Origin: Candidatus Omnitrophota bacterium
Lineage (GTDB): Bacteria > Omnitrophota > Gorgyraeia > Gorgyraeales > Gorgyraeaceae
Assembly: GCA_018901615.1 (NCBI GenBank)
Contig: JAHIEN010000041.1
Coordinates: 1 to 7,614 of the forward strand
Reading direction: 5' to 3'
Length of the DNA stretch: 7,614 nt
In this document: piece by piece, positions 1-5,835 of the stretch
How positions within the stretch are numbered: position 1 is the first letter of the stretch
Layout of the letters: the number at the start of each line of letters is the position of its first letter
The notes under the pieces: generated by a model
Seen by the model: the letters and a program-made list of their open reading frames with translations, nothing else
What the model was told of the DNA's origin: nothing
The model's database searches: none
Made by a program: the position numbers and the translations under genes

Positions 1-123
1 CTCTTCGGTCTTTTTGAACATTAATTTAAATCTATCTTTGACCGAAAGAGATCTAAGGAACTTAAGCTCGAATTCTATCTCTTTCTTTGGGTTATGGTTA
101 GTTAATTTTAGCACATTGCTCAT
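1..123 (-). CDS. Unrecognised gene, N-terminal 41 codons only, runs off the left edge
   Basis: An open frame starts at an ATG (123-121) and stays open to base 1: 41 codons with no stop, so the gene is truncated by the window. The visible peptide begins MSNVLKLTNHNPKKEIEFEL and continues through FLRSLSVKDRFKLMF. It is rich in Lys and Glu, has no signal peptide or membrane segment, and looks like a helical soluble protein. Its AT-rich codon use is unlike gmd next to it. A good promoter lies immediately upstream, which is the main reason to believe the frame is real. The wording resembles, from memory only, the N-termini of small proteins encoded beside nucleotidyltransferase genes in toxin-antitoxin-like pairs. 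I cannot test that here and do not assign a function. It lies downstream of gmd on the same strand and appears to be a separate transcription unit, not part of the sugar operon. Confidence 0.6.
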   Translation of the reverse strand, partial: MSNVLKLTNHNPKKEIEFELKFLRSLSVKDRFKLMFKKTEE

Positions 124-133
124 ATATTTACTG

Positions 134-162
134 ATTATATCACATAGGATGAGGTTTGACAA
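134..162 (-). promoter_or_regulatory. Sigma70-type promoter for the left-edge gene
   Basis: On the minus strand a -35 TTGTCA (162-157) is followed, after a 17-base spacer, by a perfect -10 TATAAT (139-134). The ATG at 123 lies only 10 bases past the -10. A start point about 7 bases downstream of the -10 would leave a leader of roughly 3-5 bases, so the mRNA would be leaderless or nearly so. There is no Shine-Dalgarno sequence, as expected for that arrangement. The promoter sits in the short gap after the gmd stop codon. Confidence 0.6.
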
Positions 163-184
163 TAAGATTACGCGTGGTGGTGCG

Positions 185-1162
185 TCAGGAATGAGGGGAA
201 ACCAGCTTCAGGTCCTCTTCTACCATCATCCTGACCAGGTCTTTGAAGTTTACTTTTGGCTTCCAGTGGAGCTTTTTTTGGGCTTTTGAGTAGTCGCCGC
301 AGAGGATATTTACTTCGGCAGGCCTGAACAGGGCTTCATCCTGCTTTACATACTTTTTCCAGTCAAGACCCGCGTGGCCAAATGCCAATTCTACAAACTC
401 TCTGACTGTATGGGTCTCGCCTGTAGCTATTACATAGTCATCCGGCTCTGGCTGCTGGAGCATTAAAAACATTGCCTCAGTGTAGTCGCCGGCAAAGCCC
501 CAGTCTCTTTTGGCATCGAGGTTTCCCAGCTGTAATTCTTTGGCAAGGCCTGCTTTTATCCTGGCTGCGCCATTGGTAATCTTACGCGTTACAAACTCAT
601 AGCCGCGCATGGGGGACTCGTGGTTAAAGAGTATGCCACTACAGGCAAAGATGTTGTATGCCTCGCGGTAGTTACGGGTGAGCTCGTAGCCTGCGACCTT
701 TGATATCCCGTAGGGTGAACGGGGGTGAAAAGGCGTCTCCTCTGTCTGCGGGGTTTTCCTAACTTTACCAAATTGCTCGCTGGACGCGGCAAAATAAAAT
801 TTACACTTAGGCGCCTTATTCTTTAAAGCGGATAATATAAAATGCGTGCCGTTTATGTTTGTGTTTATCGTCGAGAATTCATCCTCGAAGGAATAGCTTA
901 CGAAGCTCTGCGCCGCGAGGTGATAGCATTCGTCAGGTTTTATTTTTTCCACTATATCAAACAGGCTCGCGTAGCTTTCCAGGGAGCCTGAATGTAAAAT
1001 CACTTTTTTTAAAATAGATCTTATGCGCCAGAGCCTGTGTTCAGGGTCCTCTAGCGCGACGCGCCTTACTATGCCGTGGACTTCGTAGCCTTTATCGAGC
1101 AATAATCGCGATAAATAAGCGCCGTCCTGGCCGGTGATGCCGGTTATAAGTGCTCGCTTCAT
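185..1162 (-). CDS. gmd: GDP-mannose 4,6-dehydratase
   Basis: This enzyme converts GDP-D-mannose to GDP-4-keto-6-deoxy-D-mannose, the entry point to GDP-fucose, GDP-rhamnose, GDP-perosamine and similar sugars. It is a cytosolic extended short-chain dehydrogenase. The 325-residue protein opens with the nucleotide-binding loop GITGQDG (residues 8-14), then GIVRR (30-34), the active-site SSE (127-129) and YGISK (Tyr151, Lys155), and the family signature FNHESP (179-184) followed by VTRKIT. SSE replaces the usual TSE, a conservative Thr-to-Ser change. The GNLDAKRDWGFAGDY stretch (213-227) is typical of Gmd. At 325 residues it is shorter than the E. coli enzyme of about 370. I chose the ATG at 1162 because AAGGAG sits 5 bases upstream. 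An in-frame ATG at 1183 would only translate part of the inverted repeat. No fcl, rmd or per gene follows in the window, so the final sugar is unknown. Confidence 0.95.
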   Translation of the reverse strand: MKRALITGITGQDGAYLSRLLLDKGYEVHGIVRRVALEDPEHRLWRIRSILKKVILHSGSLESYASLFDIVEKIKPDECYHLAAQSFVSYSFEDEFSTINTNINGTHFILSALKNKAPKCKFYFAASSEQFGKVRKTPQTEETPFHPRSPYGISKVAGYELTRNYREAYNIFACSGILFNHESPMRGYEFVTRKITNGAARIKAGLAKELQLGNLDAKRDWGFAGDYTEAMFLMLQQPEPDDYVIATGETHTVREFVELAFGHAGLDWKKYVKQDEALFRPAEVNILCGDYSKAQKKLHWKPKVNFKDLVRMMVEEDLKLVSPHS

Positions 1163-1177
1163 AAATACTCCTTTTGG

Positions 1178-1253
1178 GCTCATAGCTCATAGCTGATAAC
1201 TCATAGGCCTACACAAAATAAACGCTATGAGCCATGAACTATGAGCTATGAAC
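1178..1253. repeat. Imperfect inverted repeat built from CTATGAGC units, between the wbpP-like gene and gmd
   Basis: Two 29-base arms (1178-1206 and 1225-1253) are reverse complements at 24 of 29 positions and are separated by an 18-base loop. Each arm is itself made of degenerate tandem units of about 8 bases (CTATGAGC, CTATGAAC, CATGAAC). The left-hand arm supplies an in-frame ATG for gmd that I reject as the start, and the right-hand arm reaches the first base of the wbpP-like stop codon. It fills almost the whole gap between the two genes. I take it for a copy of a dispersed non-coding repeat, comparable to REP or MITE elements, which would form a long hairpin in the mRNA. An 11-base piece, CTATGAGCCAT, recurs just upstream of rfbB (5808-5798). 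Confidence 0.8.
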
Positions 1254-2179
1254 TAAACACGGAAATACTCTATTGTCCTCTCAAGGCCTTCTTCGAAGCC
1301 AATGTCTGGGTTGAATTTCAGGAGTTTTTTTGCCTTTGTGATATCTGCCAGGGTGTATTTTACGTCTCCCGGGCGGATCGGGCCTAATCTTGGCTTTATG
1401 TCTTTTTTCAGGATCTTATTTACGTATTTCACTATATCCAGGACGCTGTATGCCTTGCCGCAGGCGATATTGAAGACTTCGCATTTTATGCCAGGCGTAG
1501 TGGCGGCTTTTATATTTGCCTGGACGACATTGGCAATATACGTAAAGTCGCGCGTCTGTTTGCCGTCGCCGTGAACCGGGGGCTCTTCATCCTTTAACAT
1601 GCACGTGATGAACTTCGGGATCACGACCGCGTATTCATTCTCAAGGCTCTGCCTGGGGCCGAATACATTGAAATACCTTAAAGACGCTGTCTCAAGGCCG
1701 TAGATCTGGCTAAAAATCCTGCAGTAATATTCCCCCGCGAGTTTTGTAAGGGCATATGGCGATATTAAAAGCGGCAGGAAATCTTCTTTCTCAGGGAGCT
1801 TGTCTGTCTCGCCGTAGATCGAGCTGGATGAGGCAAGCACAACACGCTTCACTTTAGCCTCTTTTGCCGCGTTTAAGATGTTCAGGGTGCCATTAATGTT
1901 TACGTCGTTATAAAGCCCTGGATCGCCAAGAGACTTTGGAACGCTCCTTAGGGCTGCCTGGTGCAGGCAATAATCTACTCCCCGCATGACCTTTGAAACT
2001 ATGGCCTTATCCCTTATATCGCCTTCCACCAGCTCTATTTTATCCAAGACAGTTTCCAGGTTTTCGCGTCTACCTGAGGAAAAGTCATCAAGGACTACTA
2101 CCTTATCGCCATTTTTTACAAGGGCATCAGTTATATGTGAACCAATGAATCCCGCTCCGCCGGTGACTAAGAATTTCAT
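1253..2179 (-). CDS. wbpP: WbpP-type UDP-N-acetylhexosamine 4-epimerase (extended SDR)
   Basis: This NAD-dependent epimerase probably interconverts UDP-GlcNAc(A) and UDP-GalNAc(A). The 308-residue protein has the Rossmann loop GGAGFIG (residues 7-13), SSS/YG around 117-123, and the catalytic pair Tyr142-Lys146 in YALTK. Stretches QAALRSVPKSLGDP (74-87), LRYFNVFGPRQ (167-177) and RPGDVKYTLADITKA (269-283) closely match what I recall of Pseudomonas WbpP and Salmonella TviC. The gatekeeper position, Tyr299 in E. coli GalE, Cys307 in human GALE and Ser306 in WbpP, is Thr276 here by hand alignment. A small residue there fits N-acetylated substrates. The ATG at 2179 is preceded by AAGGAG at 5-base spacing; a start 9 codons further up has no such support. 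A WbpA-like dehydrogenase lies upstream, separated only by the DUF4143 gene. A plain UDP-glucose or UDP-glucuronate 4-epimerase remains possible. Confidence 0.8.
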   Translation of the reverse strand: MKFLVTGGAGFIGSHITDALVKNGDKVVVLDDFSSGRRENLETVLDKIELVEGDIRDKAIVSKVMRGVDYCLHQAALRSVPKSLGDPGLYNDVNINGTLNILNAAKEAKVKRVVLASSSSIYGETDKLPEKEDFLPLLISPYALTKLAGEYYCRIFSQIYGLETASLRYFNVFGPRQSLENEYAVVIPKFITCMLKDEEPPVHGDGKQTRDFTYIANVVQANIKAATTPGIKCEVFNIACGKAYSVLDIVKYVNKILKKDIKPRLGPIRPGDVKYTLADITKAKKLLKFNPDIGFEEGLERTIEYFRV

Positions 2180-2213
2180 TATCGCTCCTTTTATAGTCGT
2201 AGCCACATTATAA

Positions 2214-2230
2214 GCAGCATAAGATGCTGC
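2214..2230. repeat. Short perfect hairpin between the DUF4143 gene and the wbpP-like gene
   Basis: GCAGCAT and ATGCTGC are perfect 7-base arms around a 3-base loop. The hairpin lies 12 bases past the TAA of the DUF4143 gene in the direction of transcription. No T run follows it (the next bases are TTATAATG), so it is a poor intrinsic terminator. It could protect a 3' end or be a remnant of the junction made when the ATPase gene arrived. Confidence 0.5.
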
Positions 2231-2242
2231 GGCTGCTGTTTG

Positions 2243-3421
2243 TTAAACAAGGGCTGTTAAAAATTTATCCGCGCTGACTATGCGAATATTATCCTTTACG
2301 TGATCTATATTTTCTTCTTTTACCACCTGGTACATAAAAGGTATTTTGATTTTCCTGCCGAAATATTTTAATGAAGGAGATATGCCTTTAAATGTATTTT
2401 TTACCTCTACGCAAAACCAAGGCTTATTATCAATAGTTATAAGAAAATCAACCTCCCTGGCCTCTGTATCTCTTATGTAATGCAATTTTGCTTTATACCC
2501 TTCCGCGTCAAAAAGAAAATGAGAGAATTTAAGCAAATGAGAGGCAATCATATTCTCAAAACGGGCATTTTCATCTTTTACTTCTGACCAGTCCCATAGA
2601 TAGAGCTTTGGCTCTTTTCTTAATGACTTTATATAGGTGCTTCGGAAAGAGTAGATTCTAAAATGATAATAAAATTTCTCCAGTATATCCGTCCAGGAGG
2701 AGATTGTTTTATGGGTAACATTTAAATCTTCGCGCAGGGAGTTTAATGAAAACAAAGATCCGACCTTGTCCGGCAAAAGTTCAACCAAGATTTGAAGAGA
2801 AGATAGATCCCTTAAATTTTCAACATCTCTTATATCCTCTTTTATCAGCCTATCTACCTTTTCGTTATGCCAGCGTCTTAAGTCTTTTTCGCTTTGTTTT
2901 ACAAACACCTCAGGAAAGCTCCCGAATTTAAAAAGAGCGGAAAATAATCCCTTTGTCTTTTTGTTAGAACCCAGGAATTTTAACTCTTTAAACAAAGAAT
3001 AACGCGTTTCTTCACCGTATAATTCTTTTAATGAAAGCGGGTGCAGGCGGTAATACCTATACCTGCCCAGTAAAGAGTCCCCGCCCTTTCTATATATATC
3101 AAGACGGGCGCTGCCTGTTACCATCATTTTAAACCTGTCTTTATGTTTATCGTATACCCCTTTTAAGTAATTTTTCCATTTTTTATACTTATGGATTTCA
3201 TCAAATATGAGCAAATCCTGGTTTGCCATGAAAGTGCTGCTTAATAAAACCTTTCTATCTTCCCTGTTGTCCCAGTTGAGATACAGGTATCTATCCGGAA
3301 AAAGGGTTTTGCCTATTTCCTTAGCAAGCGTAGTCTTACCGACCTGGCGCGGCCCCGTGATAAAAACCATTTTTTCTTTTAAGTCTTCTGATATAGCCTT
3401 CTCCAGGTATCTTTTGATCAT
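2243..3421 (-). CDS. AAA ATPase of the AAA_14/DUF4143 type
   Basis: This 392-residue protein is a typical DUF4143 ATPase. The family is widespread, often present in many copies per genome, and of unknown physiological role. The N-terminal ATPase has Walker A GPRQVGKT (residues 23-30), Walker B LLIFDE (70-75) followed by IHKYKKWKNYLKG, and a sensor-like VTGSARLD (101-108). A winged-helix-like stretch lies around 219-250. The C-terminal part carries a PD-(D/E)XK-like core: EVDF (323-326, with Asp325) and EVK (339-341). These nuclease-fold residues are retained, but cleavage activity is not established for the family. The ATG at 3421 is the natural start, giving the usual family N-terminus, although I see no Shine-Dalgarno sequence. 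The gene has its own strong promoter, lower GC than its neighbours (19 of 60 bases at 2281-2340 against 31 of 60 at 481-540), and no metabolic link to the sugar genes. I infer that it is an inserted accessory gene. Confidence 0.9.
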   Translation of the reverse strand: MIKRYLEKAISEDLKEKMVFITGPRQVGKTTLAKEIGKTLFPDRYLYLNWDNREDRKVLLSSTFMANQDLLIFDEIHKYKKWKNYLKGVYDKHKDRFKMMVTGSARLDIYRKGGDSLLGRYRYYRLHPLSLKELYGEETRYSLFKELKFLGSNKKTKGLFSALFKFGSFPEVFVKQSEKDLRRWHNEKVDRLIKEDIRDVENLRDLSSLQILVELLPDKVGSLFSLNSLREDLNVTHKTISSWTDILEKFYYHFRIYSFRSTYIKSLRKEPKLYLWDWSEVKDENARFENMIASHLLKFSHFLFDAEGYKAKLHYIRDTEAREVDFLITIDNKPWFCVEVKNTFKGISPSLKYFGRKIKIPFMYQVVKEENIDHVKDNIRIVSADKFLTALV

Positions 3422-3459
3422 ATAGGGTGTCAGGGAGTGTGTTTTGTATTATCCGATAA

Positions 3460-3487
3460 ATTATACCAAGGTATAAAAAAATGTCAA
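3460..3487 (-). promoter_or_regulatory. Near-consensus sigma70 promoter of the DUF4143 ATPase gene
   Basis: On the minus strand a perfect -35 TTGACA (3487-3482) is separated by 16 bases from a perfect -10 TATAAT (3465-3460). The expected start point is near 3453, giving a leader of about 31 bases before the ATG at 3421. The promoter begins 39 bases past the stop codon of the wbpA-like gene, so the ATPase gene can be transcribed independently of the sugar operon. The spacer and most of the -10 are covered by a palindrome (3461-3476), so a bound protein there would be expected to block polymerase. Confidence 0.8.
3461..3476. promoter_or_regulatory. Proximal operator-like palindrome over the -10 region
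   Basis: TTATACCAAGGTATAA is a 16-base site with perfect arms TTATACC and GGTATAA around a 2-base centre. It overlaps five of the six -10 bases and most of the spacer of the ATPase promoter. A related palindrome lies at 3493-3508, with its centre 32 bases away. The layout is that of a repressor operator, but no DNA-binding regulator is encoded nearby, and the regulator is unknown. Confidence 0.55.
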
Positions 3488-3491
3488 ACTA

Positions 3492-3509
3492 TTTCTACTT
3501 TGGTAGAAA
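3492..3509. promoter_or_regulatory. Distal operator-like palindrome upstream of the -35
   Basis: Arms TTTCTAC (3492-3498) and GTAGAAA (3503-3509) flank a 4-base centre. Read on the minus strand, the inner 16 bases are TTCTACCAAAGTAGAA, matching 13 of 16 positions of the proximal site at 3461-3476. It lies just upstream of the -35. In RNA from the wbpA-like gene it could also fold as a weak 7-bp stem, with a run of seven T about ten bases further on, so a secondary role as a poor terminator for that gene is possible. Confidence 0.5.
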
Positions 3510-3526
3510 ATTCTGGATTGTTTAAT

Positions 3527-4831
3527 TTACAGGGTTATTATATTCGCCGTACCTTTAAAACTGCTTAGCGCATTGCGAGTATCTACGATCAGTTTTGAGT
3601 TATCTACGATAAATTTATAGTCAACCCCGGAATGGTCGGTGACTATGACCACGCAATCGATGGAATTCAAGGTTTCTTTTGTAAGTTTTGCCGAACTAAA
3701 GCTCATGCCTTCTATGTCAAAAACCGGCACCAATGGATCGTGATATTCAACCTTGGCTTCTTTTTGTAAGAGTGAATTAATTATTGTAATAGCCGGCGAT
3801 TCTCTCGCATCAGTAATATCTTTTTTATAAGTAATGCCTAACACGAGTATCCTGGAACCCTTTAAGGCCTTCTTTTTTGCATTTAAGGCTTCTATGATTT
3901 TATCTACGACATAATGAGGCATTGAAGAATTTATTTCTTCCGCGAGCTCTATAAATCGTGTCTCAAAACCATACAAGCGCGCTTTCCATGAAAGATAATG
4001 AGGGTCGATTCCGATACAGTGCCCTCCAACACCTGGCCCGGGATAAAACGGCATAAAACCAAAAGGCTTTGTCTTTGCCGCTTCTATAATCTCCCAAACA
4101 TTAACACCCATCTTATTACATAATAGAGCGATTTCATTTATTAAGCCTATATTTACTATTCTAAAGGTGTTTTCAAGTAATTTGACCATTTCGGCCGCGC
4201 GGGTAGAAGAAACAGAGATTACATTTTTAATTATCTGAGAGTAAAGCAGCCTGGCCATCTCAGTGCATTTTTCGCCTACCCCTCCTACTACCTTTGGTAT
4301 GTCTTTGGTCTTGTATTCGGGGTTTCCGGGGTCTACTCTTTCAGGTGAAAACGCCAGGCAAAAATCTTCGCCTACCTTCAGGCTGTCGGCTCCGAGCTTG
4401 GTGAGTATCACCTCGTCCGTAGTGCCTGGATATGTGGTGCTCTCAAGGATAATAAGCTGGCCTTTTCTTAAGTTCGCGGCTATCGCTTCTGTGGCCGCGA
4501 GGATAAATGATATGTCAGGCTCTTTGGTCTTGCGGAGCGGGGTCGGGACGCAGATAATGATCACGTCCATTTTATTTAATAACTTGGTGTCTAGTGTGGC
4601 GGATAATTTTTTGGCAGAGACTAGTTGCTTTACATCCGCTGTAGGAACATCAAGTATATAGGAAGAGCCCTTATTTATCTCCGACACCTTTTGCCCGTCA
4701 GTATCAAAGCCTGTGACAGTGAAACCAACCTTAGCGAACTCTACAGCAAGCGGCAGGCCCACGTAGCCAAGGCCGATGATGGCGATAGAGGCGTCTTTGT
4801 TAGTAATCTTTGATTTGAGTTTATTCAACAT
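3527..4831 (-). CDS. wbpA: WbpA-type UDP-N-acetylglucosamine 6-dehydrogenase
   Basis: This enzyme oxidises C6 of a UDP-N-acetylhexosamine to the uronic acid in two NAD-dependent steps. The 434-residue protein has the Rossmann motif GLGYVGLP (residues 20-27), CVPTP (94-98), ESTTYPGTT (130-138), SPERVDPGN (162-170), Lys217 and Asn221 in the central helix, and the catalytic Cys272 in PGPGVGGHCIGIDPHYLSWKA. The C-terminal domain has GITYKKDITDARESPA and HDPLVP. PFYPGPG followed by YLSWKA is the pattern I recall for WbpA/TviB, and the length is near WbpA. UDP-ManNAc dehydrogenases (WecC) differ at this site (QPGPGVGGHCIAVDP). HCIGIDP has Gly where WbpA usually has Pro. The start ATG overlaps the end of rfbB by 7 bases, so translation is probably coupled; the nearest purine-rich stretch, AGAGG, is weak and far upstream. 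Substrate choice within the family is moderately sure. Confidence 0.88.
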   Translation of the reverse strand: MLNKLKSKITNKDASIAIIGLGYVGLPLAVEFAKVGFTVTGFDTDGQKVSEINKGSSYILDVPTADVKQLVSAKKLSATLDTKLLNKMDVIIICVPTPLRKTKEPDISFILAATEAIAANLRKGQLIILESTTYPGTTDEVILTKLGADSLKVGEDFCLAFSPERVDPGNPEYKTKDIPKVVGGVGEKCTEMARLLYSQIIKNVISVSSTRAAEMVKLLENTFRIVNIGLINEIALLCNKMGVNVWEIIEAAKTKPFGFMPFYPGPGVGGHCIGIDPHYLSWKARLYGFETRFIELAEEINSSMPHYVVDKIIEALNAKKKALKGSRILVLGITYKKDITDARESPAITIINSLLQKEAKVEYHDPLVPVFDIEGMSFSSAKLTKETLNSIDCVVIVTDHSGVDYKFIVDNSKLIVDTRNALSSFKGTANIITL

Positions 4832-5790
4832 TTGTTTTTAAGCCTCTTCCACCAGGGTTTATTATTCTTATACCACTCTATGGTCTCTTCTATTGCCTTG
4901 TCAAAATTTTTGAGAGTTTTCCAGCCAAGGCGTTTGACCTTGTTCGAATCAAGTGAATATCTCCTGTCGTGGCCCAGGCGGTCAGGCACGTATTTTATCA
5001 TATCATATGTTTTATTCAAATGTTTTAATATTACGCGTGTGAGTTTTATGTTCGGGATCTCATAGCTGCCACCTATATTATAGATCTCTCCGGGCTTACC
5101 TTTTCGCAATACCAGGTCTATGGCCCTGCAGTTATCAATGACGTAAAGCCAGTCGCGGACATTCATGCCGTCGCCATAAAGCGGGACTTTTTTATTTTCA
5201 AGCAGGTTTGTGATAAAGAGCGGGATGACTTTTTCAGGGAACTGGTATGGCCCGAAATTATTACTGCTCCTTGTGACTATGGCAGGGACTTTAAATGTAG
5301 TGTGATAGGCCAGCGCCAGGTGGTCGCCTGCTGCCTTGGACGCGGCGTAAGGGCTGTTGGGATGAAGAAGAGTTGTTTCTTTAAAAGAGCCTCTTTGAAT
5401 GCTGCCGTAGCACTCGTCGGTCGAGATCTGAATCATTCTTTTAATTTTATATTTTTTAGCGGCTTCTAAGAGAACATGCACGCCGTGGACATTGGTGCGG
5501 ACAAAGCTTGACGCGTCTTTTATGGACCTGTCCACGTGGCTCTCCGCCGCGAAATTCACTATAGCGTCGCAGCCTTTAGCGATCTTATCGATGATCTTTT
5601 TATCGCAGATATCGCCTTTTACGAATGTGTAGCGCCTATCTTTCTCAATATCAGTCAAGTTGCCGCGGCAGCCGCAATAGGTGAGCTTGTCTATATTCAC
5701 AATCTTGCGATTTTTGTATTTTTTAAGTATATAGCGGATAAAGTTTGAGCCGATAAATCCGCATCCACCAGTAACAAGTAGAGTTCTCAT
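4825..5790 (-). CDS. rfbB: dTDP-glucose 4,6-dehydratase
   Basis: RfbB (RmlB) converts dTDP-glucose to dTDP-4-keto-6-deoxyglucose with a tightly bound NAD. The 321-residue protein has GGCGFIG (residues 8-14), NIDKLTY (32-38), FAAESHVDRSI (80-90), the catalytic triad STDECYG (Thr124, Asp125, Glu126), Tyr148 and Lys152 in YAASK, RSSNNFGPYQFPEK (174-187), and GDGMNVRDWLYV. STDECYG has Cys where most relatives have Val. C39 and C41 in TYCGC are also uncommon. I prefer the ATG at 5790, which gives the standard MRTLLVTGG start. An in-frame ATG at 5808 would add MSHKLN from repeat-like sequence. Neither has a visible Shine-Dalgarno sequence. Its substrate is made by rfbA, whose stop lies 30 bases upstream of the chosen start. 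The 3' end overlaps the next gene by 7 bases. Confidence 0.93.
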   Translation of the reverse strand: MRTLLVTGGCGFIGSNFIRYILKKYKNRKIVNIDKLTYCGCRGNLTDIEKDRRYTFVKGDICDKKIIDKIAKGCDAIVNFAAESHVDRSIKDASSFVRTNVHGVHVLLEAAKKYKIKRMIQISTDECYGSIQRGSFKETTLLHPNSPYAASKAAGDHLALAYHTTFKVPAIVTRSSNNFGPYQFPEKVIPLFITNLLENKKVPLYGDGMNVRDWLYVIDNCRAIDLVLRKGKPGEIYNIGGSYEIPNIKLTRVILKHLNKTYDMIKYVPDRLGHDRRYSLDSNKVKRLGWKTLKNFDKAIEETIEWYKNNKPWWKRLKNKC

Positions 5791-5809
5791 GTTTAGCTTA
5801 TGGCTCATA

Positions 5810-5835
5810 GTAGGGCAGGTTTAAACCTGCCCTAC
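5810..5835. repeat. 26-bp perfect palindrome at the rfbA stop codon
   Basis: The half site GTAGGGCAGGTTT is followed directly by its exact reverse complement, with no loop. It contains the TAA stop and the codons for the last residues (VGQV) of rfbA, and extends toward rfbB. As RNA it would form a strong stem right at the stop codon. The sequence resembles dispersed palindromes I recall from uncultured bacterial genomes. A T run after the stem is absent, so it is unlikely to be a classical terminator. It may have replaced the original 3' end of rfbA. Confidence 0.75.

Noticed and set aside
14..289. Plus-strand open frame of about 91 codons at the left end
   Set aside because: It overlaps the 3' end of gmd and the better-supported minus-strand gene with its promoter, has no ribosome binding site, and its peptide shows no family features.
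1163..1183. Upstream in-frame ATG for gmd (adds MSPKGVF)
   Set aside because: The codons come from the inverted repeat and the ribosome binding site, while AAGGAG sits correctly before the ATG at 1162.
1178..1253. CRISPR-like array from the repeated CTATGAGC units
   Set aside because: The units are about 8 bases, degenerate, partly inverted and lack regular unique spacers.
2207..2235. Possible promoter before the wbpP-like gene (TATAAT at 2212-2207 on the minus strand)
   Set aside because: The -10 is perfect, but no -35 resembling TTGACA lies at 16-18 bases (CAGCCG or GCAGCC instead), and the TG of an extended -10 is one base out of place. Possible but not supported.
2243..3421. DUF4143 ATPase gene as a transposition protein such as IstB
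   Set aside because: It has the DUF4143 C-terminal domain with EVDF/EVK, and there is no transposase partner and no terminal inverted repeats that I can see.
4263..4661. Plus-strand open frame of 132 codons
   Set aside because: It is wholly antisense to the wbpA-like gene, whose motifs are intact throughout; the peptide is low in recognisable features.
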